NCBI GenBank assembly: GCA_028708485.1
Contig: JAQVYZ010000025.1
Span: 1 to 8,680, forward strand
Length of the DNA: 8,680 nt
Reading direction: 5' to 3'
Origin: Caldisericia bacterium
GTDB lineage: Bacteria; Caldisericota; Caldisericia; UBA6126
The notes under the pieces were generated by a model. It saw only the letters and a program-made list of their open reading frames with translations, was not told where the DNA came from and made no database searches. Positions 1-7,570 of the stretch are shown piece by piece; the first letter of the stretch is position 1, and the number at the start of each line of letters is the position of its first letter. Both the position numbers and the translations under genes were made by a program.

Positions 1-304
1 CCTTGGCTATGTTTGTGGTTCGTTCCCGGTAACCGGCGTGGCAGGCGATAGCATCCAGGATCTCGGGGCTAAGGGCTAATGGTTTTAGTAAGGTTTGCGC
101 TTCTAAACCGTGTTGAGCCGGATTTTCACTCGTCAGTTCGTAGTCCACATCGTGTAACAAACCTGCCAGAGACCACGCTGTGCTATCTTCACCGAGTTTT
201 TCGGCGAGTGATTTCATGCAGGCTTCTGTGGCATACATGTGTTTCAGCAAATTCTCTTTCTGAATGTGCTGTTTTAATAATGTAACGGCTTCTTCGCGTG
301 CCAT
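1..304 (-). CDS. HD-domain phosphohydrolase-like protein, N-terminal part (cut by window edge)
   Basis: Open reading frame starting at ATG 304-302 and running off the left edge, so about 101 N-terminal residues are visible. A good ribosome site (AGGAG, 7 bases before the ATG) supports the start. Likely metal-binding histidines are in HD-superfamily order: H22 in LKHMYATEA, the HD pair H51-D52 in LAGLLHDVDYE, H65 in PAQHGLEA and H89 in AIACHAGY. Family knowledge: small stand-alone HDIG-type proteins of about 180-190 residues with this N-terminus are predicted metal-dependent phosphohydrolases in the cytoplasm; most have no known substrate. The gene follows metK by 13 bases with its ribosome site directly after the metK stop, so the two are probably co-translated. 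The last metal-ligand aspartate would lie outside the window. The family call is firm; the substrate is unknown. Confidence 0.88.
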   Translation of the reverse strand, partial: MAREEAVTLLKQHIQKENLLKHMYATEACMKSLAEKLGEDSTAWSLAGLLHDVDYELTSENPAQHGLEAQTLLKPLALSPEILDAIACHAGYRERTTNIAK

Positions 305-310
305 TTCGTT

Positions 311-317
311 TCTCCTC
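311..317 (-). promoter_or_regulatory. Ribosome binding site of the HD-domain gene, abutting the metK stop codon
   Basis: On the minus strand the bases GAGGAGA follow the metK stop TGA (320-318) without a gap and end 6 bases before ATG 304-302. A ribosome finishing metK would cover this site, which fits translational coupling of the two genes. Confidence 0.75.
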
Positions 318-1502
318 TCAGGCTGATTTCAGTTTATCGGCTAAATCGGTCTTTTCCCAGGGAAAATCTAAATCTTTTCTGCCGAAATGACCATACGCTG
401 CAGTTTGTTTAAATATCGGCCGGAGAAGATCAAATTTTTGAATGATGGCAGCCGGGCGGAAATCAAAGCTTGCCATAACCTTTCTTGAAATCTCTTCATC
501 CGGAATGATTCCGGTTCCAAATGTGTCGACAAAAACCGATACCGGATGAGCGACCCCGATAGCATAAGCAACCTGGATCTCACATCGTTCTGCTAATCCT
601 GCTGCCACCACATTTTTAGCCACATACCGTACCGCATAGGTAGCTGTTCTGTCCACTTTTGTAGGGTCTTTACCGGAGAATGAGCCTCCGCCATGGCGTG
701 AATAACCACCATATGTGTCGACAATAATCTTTCTGCCGGTTAATCCCGAATCTGCTTCCGGTCCGCCGATCACAAAATGACCGGAGGGATTAATATAATA
801 TTTCGTATGTTCATCCAGCAGTGTAGGGGGAATTACAGGCCGGATCACCCATTTTTTGATATCTTCAGAGAGCTGGTTCATATCTACTCCTTCATCATGC
901 TGGGTAGAGATGACAAGTGTATCGATCCGGACGGGAATGTCTCCCTCGTATTCAACCGTAACCTGGGTTTTTCCATCCGGAAGGAGATACGGCAACGTAT
1001 TGTTTTTTCTGACTTCTGTCAGTTTTTTGGCTAATTGATGAGCAAGCGAGATTGGCAAAGGCATAAGCTCCTCCGTTTCACGGCAGGCAAATCCAAACAT
1101 CATGCCCTGATCCCCCGCGCCTAATTTATCTAATAGGTCGCATGTGATTTTCTGACGATATTCCCATGAGTTCTCCACTCCACCGTCAATATCACAGGAT
1201 TGTTCTTTAATGGTGTTGATCACTCCGCAGGTCAGCCCGTCGAATCCGGTTCTGCGGTTTTGGTATCCGATCTCCTGAATAGTGGTACGGGCAATGTTGG
1301 CGACGTCTACATAGCAATTGGTCTTGATTTCCCCCATAATCGTCACTAAACCTGTAGTAACCGTTGCTTCACAGGCAACATGGGCTAGCGGGTCCTTTTC
1401 CAGTATGGCGTCTAAAATAGCATCGGAAATTTGGTCACAAATCTTATCAGGATGACCTTCTGTTACCGATTCTGATGTAAATAACCATCGGTGTTTCTTC
1501 AT
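318..1502 (-). CDS. metK: S-adenosylmethionine synthetase (methionine adenosyltransferase)
   Basis: Makes S-adenosylmethionine from ATP and methionine in the cytoplasm, releasing phosphate and diphosphate; normally a homotetramer needing Mg2+ and K+. The 394-residue length is normal for bacterial MetK. Signature motifs are in order: GHPDK at 16-20 (ATP site), GAGDQGMMFGFA at 128-139, GLTGRKIIVDTYGG at 253-266 and GGGSFSGKDPTKVDR at 271-285, ending with AAYGHFGR and PWEKTD. ATG 1502-1500 is supported by AGAGGAG 7 bases upstream. Some normally invariant places differ: the mobile active-site loop reads QSCDIDGGVEN where most bacteria have QSPDI-x-QGVD, GGP-x-GD is GGPEAD, and GGGAFSGKDP has Ser for Ala. 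The catalytic His17, Asp19 and lysines of the phosphate-binding region are kept, so the enzyme is probably active. The gene lies 36 bases after the PPC gene, which leaves no room for a SAM riboswitch leader. Confidence 0.98.
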   Translation of the reverse strand: MKKHRWLFTSESVTEGHPDKICDQISDAILDAILEKDPLAHVACEATVTTGLVTIMGEIKTNCYVDVANIARTTIQEIGYQNRRTGFDGLTCGVINTIKEQSCDIDGGVENSWEYRQKITCDLLDKLGAGDQGMMFGFACRETEELMPLPISLAHQLAKKLTEVRKNNTLPYLLPDGKTQVTVEYEGDIPVRIDTLVISTQHDEGVDMNQLSEDIKKWVIRPVIPPTLLDEHTKYYINPSGHFVIGGPEADSGLTGRKIIVDTYGGYSRHGGGSFSGKDPTKVDRTATYAVRYVAKNVVAAGLAERCEIQVAYAIGVAHPVSVFVDTFGTGIIPDEEISRKVMASFDFRPAAIIQKFDLLRPIFKQTAAYGHFGRKDLDFPWEKTDLADKLKSA

Positions 1503-1509
1503 CTACCCA

Positions 1510-1516
1510 CTCCTCT
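1510..1516 (-). promoter_or_regulatory. Ribosome binding site of metK
   Basis: AGAGGAG on the minus strand, 7 bases before ATG 1502-1500. It fixes the start and lies in the 36-base gap after the PPC stop codon. A run of T just upstream has no preceding hairpin and is not a terminator. Confidence 0.75.
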
Positions 1517-1538
1517 AAAAAAACCTAATACTGTAAAT

Positions 1539-2033
1539 CTACCCATTTTCGGGAAAATTATCCAACTCACTCCATAAATATAATCCGGTTTCCTCATCCA
1601 ATGTTCTTGTCAAGTCTGTCGTAGGATAGGATAGCCGTATAGTACGGAACGTTCTTAAAACAAGCTCGCCGGTTGCGCTGATAATCGCTTTTACCAAATG
1701 TCCGCCTCGTACTTCAAACGCTGCATTCGATAAGGTAACATGAATATGAAAAAAAGGTTCTTTTTCTTTTAAAGAGAGGTTACCGATCAGGGAGGTGATC
1801 TCTCTATTTTCCTGGTACACTTTGGTAACGTACTTTTTGACCTCCGGATCAAACCATCCTATTTCTGCATAACTAACCGCTCCGATGCCTGTGATCGTGC
1901 CGGTTGCCCCAGTAAAGGATTTAAATTTCTTACAGAATTTAGTTAAGGATTCGAGAATTTCTTCTCCCTTTTCCAGTCTGATGAACCAGGTTGAATCTCC
2001 TGGTAAATCATCTTTAATCAATTTATAAAGCAT
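1539..2033 (-). CDS. PPC domain (DUF296) protein
   Basis: A 164-residue protein that is almost wholly one PPC domain ('plants and prokaryotes conserved', DUF296). Visible hallmarks: a near N-terminal FIRLEKGEEILESL strand-helix, ITGIGAVSYAEIGWFDPE at 47-64, a YVTKVYQENREITSLIGNLS segment, the histidine pair in FFHIHVTLS (H96, H98) and GGHL at 110-113. Family knowledge: bacterial stand-alone PPC proteins form trimers and may bind metal at the conserved histidines, while in plants the domain is joined to AT-hook DNA-binding motifs; no AT-hook is present here. The bacterial role is not established. The stretch FKSFTGATGTITG before the GIGAV strand looks a few residues longer than usual. No signal peptide or membrane helix, so cytoplasmic. 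The start codon is only 7 bases after the stop of the giant surface-protein gene, suggesting translational coupling. Confidence 0.9.
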   Translation of the reverse strand: MLYKLIKDDLPGDSTWFIRLEKGEEILESLTKFCKKFKSFTGATGTITGIGAVSYAEIGWFDPEVKKYVTKVYQENREITSLIGNLSLKEKEPFFHIHVTLSNAAFEVRGGHLVKAIISATGELVLRTFRTIRLSYPTTDLTRTLDEETGLYLWSELDNFPENG

Positions 2034-2047
2034 TTTTTCCTTACCTC
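2034..2047 (-). promoter_or_regulatory. Overlapping stop codon and ribosome site between giant gene and PPC gene
   Basis: On the minus strand the giant gene ends in TAA (2043-2041), embedded in GAGG-TAA-GG-AAAAA, followed by the PPC ATG at 2033. The purine-rich ribosome site therefore spans the upstream stop codon, a typical arrangement for termination-reinitiation coupling. Confidence 0.7.
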
Positions 2048-5000
2048 TTTAAAGCAATCTTTATTTCTTTCGTTTTAGCTTCCCAGTCTACCTTTGCGCC
2101 AAAGGCTTCCCCGATGAACCGTAGTGGTACCATCGTTCTTCCGTTTATGATAACAGGAGGGGCATCCAACTGGAGAGGCTGCTTATTCTTATACGCAGTC
2201 TTTTGTCCGATTCGCAAAGTGAGTTGAACCGAGTCCAAAAGAAGGTTGATCTCTTTTTTCGAAGCTACCCAATCCACTTTGGCGCCAAAGGCTTCCCCGA
2301 TAAACCGCAGCGGTACCATTGTCCTTCCGTTCATGATAACAGGAGGGGCATCCAGCACCACTGATTGGTTGTTTACGATCGCCAACGCCCTGTCAATCGC
2401 CAGTTCAATATATAAGATCATTTTATACCGGGTGACGACAAGGTCGAGAGACGATTGGTTATTCGCTCTGTCTATAACAACCAATCGAAAGGTTTGTTTC
2501 CCTAAGGCGACGTTTTGGGTATGTTTCCAGTCTATCCTATAATCTGCTGAGATCGTCTGCTGATTAATCACCAAAATACAGGCTTCGTCAGTGTGAATCT
2601 GAATCGCAATCTGACTCAGGGTGGTTTCCATTGTCTGCAAATTGGGTTGTATTAGTGAGATGATGGGGGGATGAGTGTCAACCGTAACGGTTCTCGTCTC
2701 TTTCAATTGGTTGCCGTAATCATCCTTGATTAGGAAAAGGATCGTATTCTTGCCCTCGGAGAGCAGAATTGTCTCCTTGAATCCTCCTCGGGTATCCAGT
2801 CGAACCGATCGTTCGTTAATAAACAGGAAAGTTCCATTGGTAGAACCAGACACCTCGATTGATCGTTTGCTGATGATCAGGTTATTCTGCATGTTGATCG
2901 AGAGGGTGAGAGGATTTCGGAATTTGGTGACGGTATTTGACCAATCCGATTCTAATCTACCGTTAAAGGCAAACACACGGTACGTATAGACTGTTTGGTT
3001 TTTCACTGTTGTGTCGGAATAAGTTTGTTCTTTCAGCCAACCTGTCTCAAGAAATGGATTTCCCGGTAGCTGTTTAATCCGGCTTATCTTGTATTGAGCG
3101 TTTTCCGGTAAATTTTGAATGGATAATTCGATACCGTCTTTCCTGTTTTCAGCGGTTAGGGATGGAATCAGCCATGGATCTTTCTCAATGGCTTCGACTT
3201 CAATCGGAAACTGAATCTGTGAGTTATCCTGCATCGTGATCAGGACAGTTTCTTTCCACGATCCTGCTTCTGTCGGTGCTGCCTGAAACTGGAGCAAGCT
3301 TTCGCTGATCTGATAGGAGACAGGCAATGAAGCTGGCATGACAACCTTCAATGGTTTCCCGGAATGAGAAAAAAATAAGTTAAAGACAGCCTGGGTTCCT
3401 TTGTATAGGGTAGTAGACCACTGTTTTTCCACCGGTTCAGCGGGAGCCTCCGAAGATTGTATAAAGCACAGCACAGCTTGACCAACTAATCGTTCTTCCA
3501 GCCATATCCCGATTCGAATCGGGATTGTTCGGGTTGGTTTTGGTTGACTCATCAAGAAAGAACCTTTTAAAATCGTGCCGGGATGAGTGGTTTGCGAAGA
3601 GAGTTTCATCTCGATATCCGGATCCTCATTCTCGATGGTCAGCTGTAAAGGTTTCCTGAAGGATCCCTGGCTGAATAAATCAATCTCAAAGGAAAGCGGT
3701 TGATTCGGTGTGACGAATAAAAATTCCGGGTCCGTTTCCAGGGAGAGAAGTTCCTCGTTGCCCTGTTTGAGCGGAAGAATTGTTTTTTGACCTGAAGCAG
3801 TCGCGATTTCAATACGGCTTGTCTCAGAGATAGTTTGGTAATCCAGCATAGCATAAACAAACTGGTATCGGTACTGTGGAAACAAAAGGATTGAATCCAT
3901 CGTAAAAAGGGGTATTTCGTTTCCCTCTTTGTCCTTTTCGGATGAAAAAAGGGATATGGAGAATGATTCGCTCAAACCTTCCTGTTCCTGAAAATGGAAA
4001 AGTACTTCCGTAAAATCTTTTGATACTAAGACTTCTTTTTCAATCGGGAGACTCTCTTTACGCAAGTAAGACAATCGAATGTCGGGTGTCTTCCCCGGAT
4101 TTGTTTGTAAAGTGAATGGTTCAAAGCCGTATTTTGTAATGATCACCTCTGATGGGAAGGCAGGTAAATAAAAATAACCCCATTCATTGGTTTGCGTATC
4201 ATTGACAAAGCAATCAGTCAAAGGATTGCCAAAGGGATCCCTAATCGGCCAATAGACAGATCCTTCCGGGTCGTTCCGTTGAACCTTCAGGGAGATCGTT
4301 TCAGAGGTTTGGTTGGATAAACTCAACGCTTGTATGGACACTGTTCCGGCAGGCAAATCTTCAGGTAATGTTACCTTCTCTACCTGAGTACGGTCTTTTA
4401 CCAGATGCAGCTGCGTGATCAGGACCTTGGTCACCCCTTCGCTGGTTACCGACAAGGAGACATCCTGGTTAGCCTGGCTCTTAAAATACAGGGGGATTGA
4501 GGTATCTGATGAGATGGTTTCGGGCTCTTTGGAGTCAACCCAGAACAGGAAAGAGGAGTCGGATTCCCAGGCACAATCCCAAACAAACTCATTGTCTGAT
4601 TTTAAGGGGATCTGAACCTCATCGGTAACGAGTTTATGCTGATTCTGGGTGATCAGGAAACGATAGTTTCCTTTGGAAAGGTTGTTCAAAGTGAATTTTC
4701 CCGACTCATCACTGACTGTCTTACCGGAGGTAGGACCCTCCCATACTTCAATGTTGGCTTCCACCAATGGCAGGTCATATAGGGAATTCCATATGCTACC
4801 GCTCAAACTCTCTTTGCCGGGAATGGATTCGCGGATCTGCAAAGCGGAGAAAGTAACTTGCTTGGTTCCTTTATCGCTTAAGAAAGTGGTTTCTAATTGA
4901 GCATTCTTTTCGCACCACGGCACCACAGGATCAAAGAACTCTGTCTGCATTGCCGCTATTCTGGATCGGAACAACAGGATTCGTAGATGAGGGGTCAGTA

Positions 5001-7551
5001 GGGAGAAGGAGACTGTACCGGGTACGGTGGAAAGAAAATGAAAAGGAAGGGTATCCCCGATAAAATAGGTGCCGTTTTCGCCTTTGGAGAGAGTTAATGT
5101 AGTTTTAACCGTTTCATACGGATGAACCGTCATCTCGGCTGTGTTAGATTTTTGGCTGATAGTACCGTCAGAGTAGACTGCTTTAACGATATACCAGTAC
5201 GTTTTTCCGGCTTTAAAATCCAAGTCTGCTAAGGTTCTTTCCTTGATCAGGGAAGAATTCATCGGGTAGGTGGATTCAATATTCGGGTAGTGCAAACTTT
5301 TATAGACGTTATATCCGATCACATCCAGCGCGTTCTTCGCGGGAGGTCCCCACGTGAGTTGTATGGTGTTCTCTTCCTCGATTAATTTTGCGCGTAAATT
5401 GGTAGGAGAAGTTGGGTCGGTCCTCAGAACATAGATTCTGCCAGAGAGCTTCTGGTATCCTTCATTCCGGGAACCGTACGTGAAGCTGATGGCATAGTCA
5501 TACCCTCCCGTACCAACTTCCACGCCAGGAGTAAACAACAGGGAAGATGACTTTGCTTGGTGATCCAGGGAGCCGATCTCTCGGTTGGAGATTTTCATCC
5601 AGCTGGGACCAAAATCTACATTAATCCGAACATTCTCGGTCACCCCTTTGGTGGAGGAGAAGACCAGGGGAAGCTCCCAATGGCTAGCCGGTTCTATAAT
5701 GGGCTGCCAGCCTGAGACAGGGTATATGAGCAGGTCTCCTCCTGGGGGTAATACCTCAATCGGGAGGGAGATAACATTGATATGGTTGTCGGCTTTGGCT
5801 TGAACTCGGATGATATACAACCCCGGTTTCACACTTAAGGATGGATTAAAAGAGCAGATTACCGTGGACGGAGGCTGGGCAGTCATCGGTTCAAAGGTAC
5901 ATTCCCAGTAGTCAGGTAAATTTAAGGGGGAAAATGTGATAGGTTTGCTAAAATTGGTGTATTTACTCAATTCCAGCTGAAAAACAGCTTTTTCTCCTAC
6001 GGAAACTGATTGCTTATACGGTCTTGCCATTACCTGAAAAGTGCCGATTGACAAACCTGAGACCACTAAGCTGACATCGATACTTTTTGAAAGGTTGTCA
6101 TTAAACACCCGGATGGAGAATTGATACTCATTGGCTTCCGTTGCTTCGGAAACCAATAGGTCCAGGATCCTTTTTTCCTGGAGCAGGGAAGGAATAGAGT
6201 AGGCAGAAAGCGTGACAGTGGGAGGTGCTCCAATCAACTCCAGTGAGAGGTTTTTGCAGTATCCTTGGTTCAATTGAAGGGAGACTGGGTAACTGACCGC
6301 TTTTCTCTCATGGGTAGCGAGGAAAATCTTCTCCGGCATCACTTGCAAGAGGGGTTCCTCTTCCACCAGGGTGATGTTGACTTCTTCTGTGATGAGACCG
6401 TTTCTCACCTCTACACCGTATTTATCCATCTGGATAAAACCTGTCTTTCGGACACGGATCGTGTGGAGTCCCGGTTTGACATCCTGGATCTCGTAAAAGC
6501 CAAAAGCATTCGTGGTAACGGTTTCTTTAAACTGGAGCGGGAGAGAAACCTCCGCTCCCTGGATCGGTTTACCGTCCACCATGATTTTACCTTGTATGGT
6601 GCCAGTTCGAATATTACTCCTGATCTCAAATAAGTACTGGGCTTTCCCGCATAAATTGACCTCCCTGGGTTTTAGGTAGAGATAATATTTACCGAGAGGC
6701 AGTTCCGGTGGAATCTTCCAGTAGTACTGGACCAGTTGGTCCTCCGGGATGTGTAATTGGGAGACAATCAGCTTTTTTTGATGCGGGTCAGCGATATACA
6801 GGTCGGTTACACAGGAGAGGGAAGAACGGATAAAAACAGTAGCGGTTTCTTCTTTCTCAAAAGAACTCCCGGAAGGTTTATTCATCCATAAGTCGATATC
6901 CGGCAAACCGTAAACTGCCAGACAGGCTTCCTGAAATGGTGTTTCGCTATCGACCCACACGATTTTTTCAATGGTATTCGAGGTGCAATCGTGCGAGATT
7001 TTTAGCTTATACTGTCCTTTTTGCAAAGCTTCGAGCGAAAAATACCCGTCGTCTTCCGATTCCGTTCTTGCGTAGGAAGAGCCGGTTACGGTTTCAATCA
7101 CAGCGCCTTCGAGTCCTTTTTTATACATATCCGAGCATTGTAGGATTCTTCCCCGAATCCGATAATTGTCCCGATTTTTTGCTTGTATTTGAAAGGAATA
7201 CACTTCAGAGAATGTACTTTTCAAGTCCGGGGTAGAAGCCTCTACTCTCAGAGAAAAATCAGTCTGGATCGGATAGGTAATCGGAATCCCCACTTCGTTA
7301 TCCATACTCGGGGAGAGTTCGAACCCTTCTACCAAAGGGACCAGATGGTCTTTATTCATCAGGGTTACATTGAGGATACAGTACTGATTCGGGTTGCCAT
7401 GCAATGTCAGGGTGGAACCGGGGGTGACCACTTTATTCGGGGAGAAGCTGACTTTGATATAGAGAGAATCTGTTGCAGCTTTAACAGGAGAAAAATAAAC
7501 ACCAGATTGTGTCAGGAAAAAGATAACGAAAAGCGTCATTATCTTTTTCAT
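2041..7551 (-). CDS. Giant secreted multidomain surface protein (CPR, FN3, Ig-like and stalk domains)
   Basis: An 1836-residue exported protein; no enzymatic domain is seen. Residues 1-26 are a signal peptide (two Lys, hydrophobic core, PVKA-A cleavage site; no lipobox Cys). The rest is a chain of beta-sandwich modules, boundaries approximate: Ig-like 28-128, carboxypeptidase-regulatory-like (CPR) 131-211, Ig-like 216-313, CPR 316-396, three Ig-like to 711, FN3 712-811; then Ig-like 814-908, CPR 912-986, Ig-like 998-1091, a worn CPR 1094-1161, three Ig-like to 1453, FN3 1458-1544; then a glucodextranase-B-like Ig module 1547-1626, another Ig-like 1627-1708 and two stalk repeats (copper amine oxidase N-terminal-like) 1714-1836. 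The CPR calls rest on patterns such as NAFGFYEIQDVKPGLHTIRV. There is no LPXTG, SLH domain or C-terminal membrane helix. A role as extracellular scaffold, adhesin or envelope-bound structural protein is inference. The start chosen is the second ATG, 5 bases after GGAGG; TTG 7563 would put that site inside the gene. It lies 19 bases after the membrane hydrolase gene. Confidence 0.9.
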   Translation of the reverse strand: MKKIMTLFVIFFLTQSGVYFSPVKAATDSLYIKVSFSPNKVVTPGSTLTLHGNPNQYCILNVTLMNKDHLVPLVEGFELSPSMDNEVGIPITYPIQTDFSLRVEASTPDLKSTFSEVYSFQIQAKNRDNYRIRGRILQCSDMYKKGLEGAVIETVTGSSYARTESEDDGYFSLEALQKGQYKLKISHDCTSNTIEKIVWVDSETPFQEACLAVYGLPDIDLWMNKPSGSSFEKEETATVFIRSSLSCVTDLYIADPHQKKLIVSQLHIPEDQLVQYYWKIPPELPLGKYYLYLKPREVNLCGKAQYLFEIRSNIRTGTIQGKIMVDGKPIQGAEVSLPLQFKETVTTNAFGFYEIQDVKPGLHTIRVRKTGFIQMDKYGVEVRNGLITEEVNITLVEEEPLLQVMPEKIFLATHERKAVSYPVSLQLNQGYCKNLSLELIGAPPTVTLSAYSIPSLLQEKRILDLLVSEATEANEYQFSIRVFNDNLSKSIDVSLVVSGLSIGTFQVMARPYKQSVSVGEKAVFQLELSKYTNFSKPITFSPLNLPDYWECTFEPMTAQPPSTVICSFNPSLSVKPGLYIIRVQAKADNHINVISLPIEVLPPGGDLLIYPVSGWQPIIEPASHWELPLVFSSTKGVTENVRINVDFGPSWMKISNREIGSLDHQAKSSSLLFTPGVEVGTGGYDYAISFTYGSRNEGYQKLSGRIYVLRTDPTSPTNLRAKLIEEENTIQLTWGPPAKNALDVIGYNVYKSLHYPNIESTYPMNSSLIKERTLADLDFKAGKTYWYIVKAVYSDGTISQKSNTAEMTVHPYETVKTTLTLSKGENGTYFIGDTLPFHFLSTVPGTVSFSLLTPHLRILLFRSRIAAMQTEFFDPVVPWCEKNAQLETTFLSDKGTKQVTFSALQIRESIPGKESLSGSIWNSLYDLPLVEANIEVWEGPTSGKTVSDESGKFTLNNLSKGNYRFLITQNQHKLVTDEVQIPLKSDNEFVWDCAWESDSSFLFWVDSKEPETISSDTSIPLYFKSQANQDVSLSVTSEGVTKVLITQLHLVKDRTQVEKVTLPEDLPAGTVSIQALSLSNQTSETISLKVQRNDPEGSVYWPIRDPFGNPLTDCFVNDTQTNEWGYFYLPAFPSEVIITKYGFEPFTLQTNPGKTPDIRLSYLRKESLPIEKEVLVSKDFTEVLFHFQEQEGLSESFSISLFSSEKDKEGNEIPLFTMDSILLFPQYRYQFVYAMLDYQTISETSRIEIATASGQKTILPLKQGNEELLSLETDPEFLFVTPNQPLSFEIDLFSQGSFRKPLQLTIENEDPDIEMKLSSQTTHPGTILKGSFLMSQPKPTRTIPIRIGIWLEERLVGQAVLCFIQSSEAPAEPVEKQWSTTLYKGTQAVFNLFFSHSGKPLKVVMPASLPVSYQISESLLQFQAAPTEAGSWKETVLITMQDNSQIQFPIEVEAIEKDPWLIPSLTAENRKDGIELSIQNLPENAQYKISRIKQLPGNPFLETGWLKEQTYSDTTVKNQTVYTYRVFAFNGRLESDWSNTVTKFRNPLTLSINMQNNLIISKRSIEVSGSTNGTFLFINERSVRLDTRGGFKETILLSEGKNTILFLIKDDYGNQLKETRTVTVDTHPPIISLIQPNLQTMETTLSQIAIQIHTDEACILVINQQTISADYRIDWKHTQNVALGKQTFRLVVIDRANNQSSLDLVVTRYKMILYIELAIDRALAIVNNQSVVLDAPPVIMNGRTMVPLRFIGEAFGAKVDWVASKKEINLLLDSVQLTLRIGQKTAYKNKQPLQLDAPPVIINGRTMVPLRFIGEAFGAKVDWEAKTKEIKIALKR
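2078..2168 (-). repeat. Stalk-domain direct repeat, C-terminal copy
   Basis: A 91-base direct repeat encoding the second copy of the core MVPLRFIGEAFGAKVDW, offset by 186 bases (62 codons) from the copy at 2264-2354. By hand alignment 80 of 91 bases match. Ten of the 11 differences fall at third codon positions, and the only amino-acid changes are Met/Ile and Val/Glu. The repeat unit is the half-domain of the copper amine oxidase N-terminal-like fold. Confidence 0.9.
2264..2354 (-). repeat. Stalk-domain direct repeat, N-terminal copy
   Basis: Partner of the repeat at 2078-2168 and in the same frame, encoding LDAPPVIMNGRT followed by MVPLRFIGEAFGAKVDW. Tandem half-repeats of this kind are usual for stalk domains, but the DNA-level identity here is high for a gene whose other modules have diverged far from each other. 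Confidence 0.9.
2914..5112 (-). repeat. Second eight-module block of the giant protein
   Basis: Codes for residues about 814-1546 in the order Ig, CPR, Ig, CPR, Ig, Ig, Ig, FN3, the same order as the block at 5119-7470. Similarity is visible only at protein level. Examples: VTKVLITQLHLVKD with LPEDLPAGTVSIQAL here against KKLIVSQLHIPED with PPELPLGKYYLYL in the first block; and LKEQTYSDTTVKNQTVYTYRV against IKERTLADLDFKAGKTYWYIV. This FN3 has lost the core Trp, and its second CPR (1094-1161) is degenerate. Confidence 0.6.
5119..7470 (-). repeat. First eight-module block of the giant protein
   Basis: Codes for residues about 28-811 in the order Ig, CPR, Ig, CPR, Ig, Ig, Ig, FN3. Its two CPR modules are better preserved (DDGYFSLEALQKGQYKLKIS and NAFGFYEIQDVKPGLHTIRV), and its FN3 keeps the canonical Trp (IQLTWGPP) and the tyrosine corner region. 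It appears to be the paralogue of the following block by tandem internal duplication. Confidence 0.6.
7474..7551 (-). other. Signal peptide of the giant protein
   Basis: The first 26 residues: MKK, then the hydrophobic core LFVIFFLTQSGVYF, then a small-residue cleavage site S-P-V-K-A before ATDSLY. It fits Sec-dependent export with cleavage by signal peptidase I. Confidence 0.85.
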
Positions 7552-7556
7552 CATCA

Positions 7557-7561
7557 CCTCC
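7557..7561 (-). promoter_or_regulatory. Ribosome binding site of the giant gene; decides the start
   Basis: GGAGG followed by TGATGATG on the minus strand. The site is 5 bases from ATG 7551-7549 and only 2 from ATG 7554-7552, so the second ATG is favoured. The in-frame TTG at 7563 overlaps the site and is unlikely to be the start. Confidence 0.75.
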
Positions 7562-7570
7562 AACTGAAAG

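Noticed and set aside
79..285. Plus-strand open frame of 68 codons at the left edge
   Set aside because: Opposite the HD-domain gene, whose catalytic histidines and HD motif clearly mark the minus strand as coding.
1515..1524. Run of T on the minus strand in the PPC-metK gap as a possible terminator
   Set aside because: No GC-rich inverted repeat precedes it, and the metK ribosome site follows at once.
1501..1545. Nine-base direct repeat ATCTACCCA at 1501-1509 and 1537-1545 flanking the PPC-metK gap
   Set aside because: One copy covers the metK start and the other the PPC stop. At nine bases and with no other sign of insertion or binding-site structure, chance is the simplest reading.
2044..2412. 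Copper amine oxidase activity suggested by the C-terminal domain name
   Set aside because: Only the small N-terminal-like stalk fold is present. There is no amine oxidase catalytic domain and no topaquinone site, so the name reflects fold similarity only.
6265..6633. Plus-strand open frame of 122 codons
   Set aside because: Wholly antisense to well-supported beta-sandwich modules of the giant protein, with no family resemblance.
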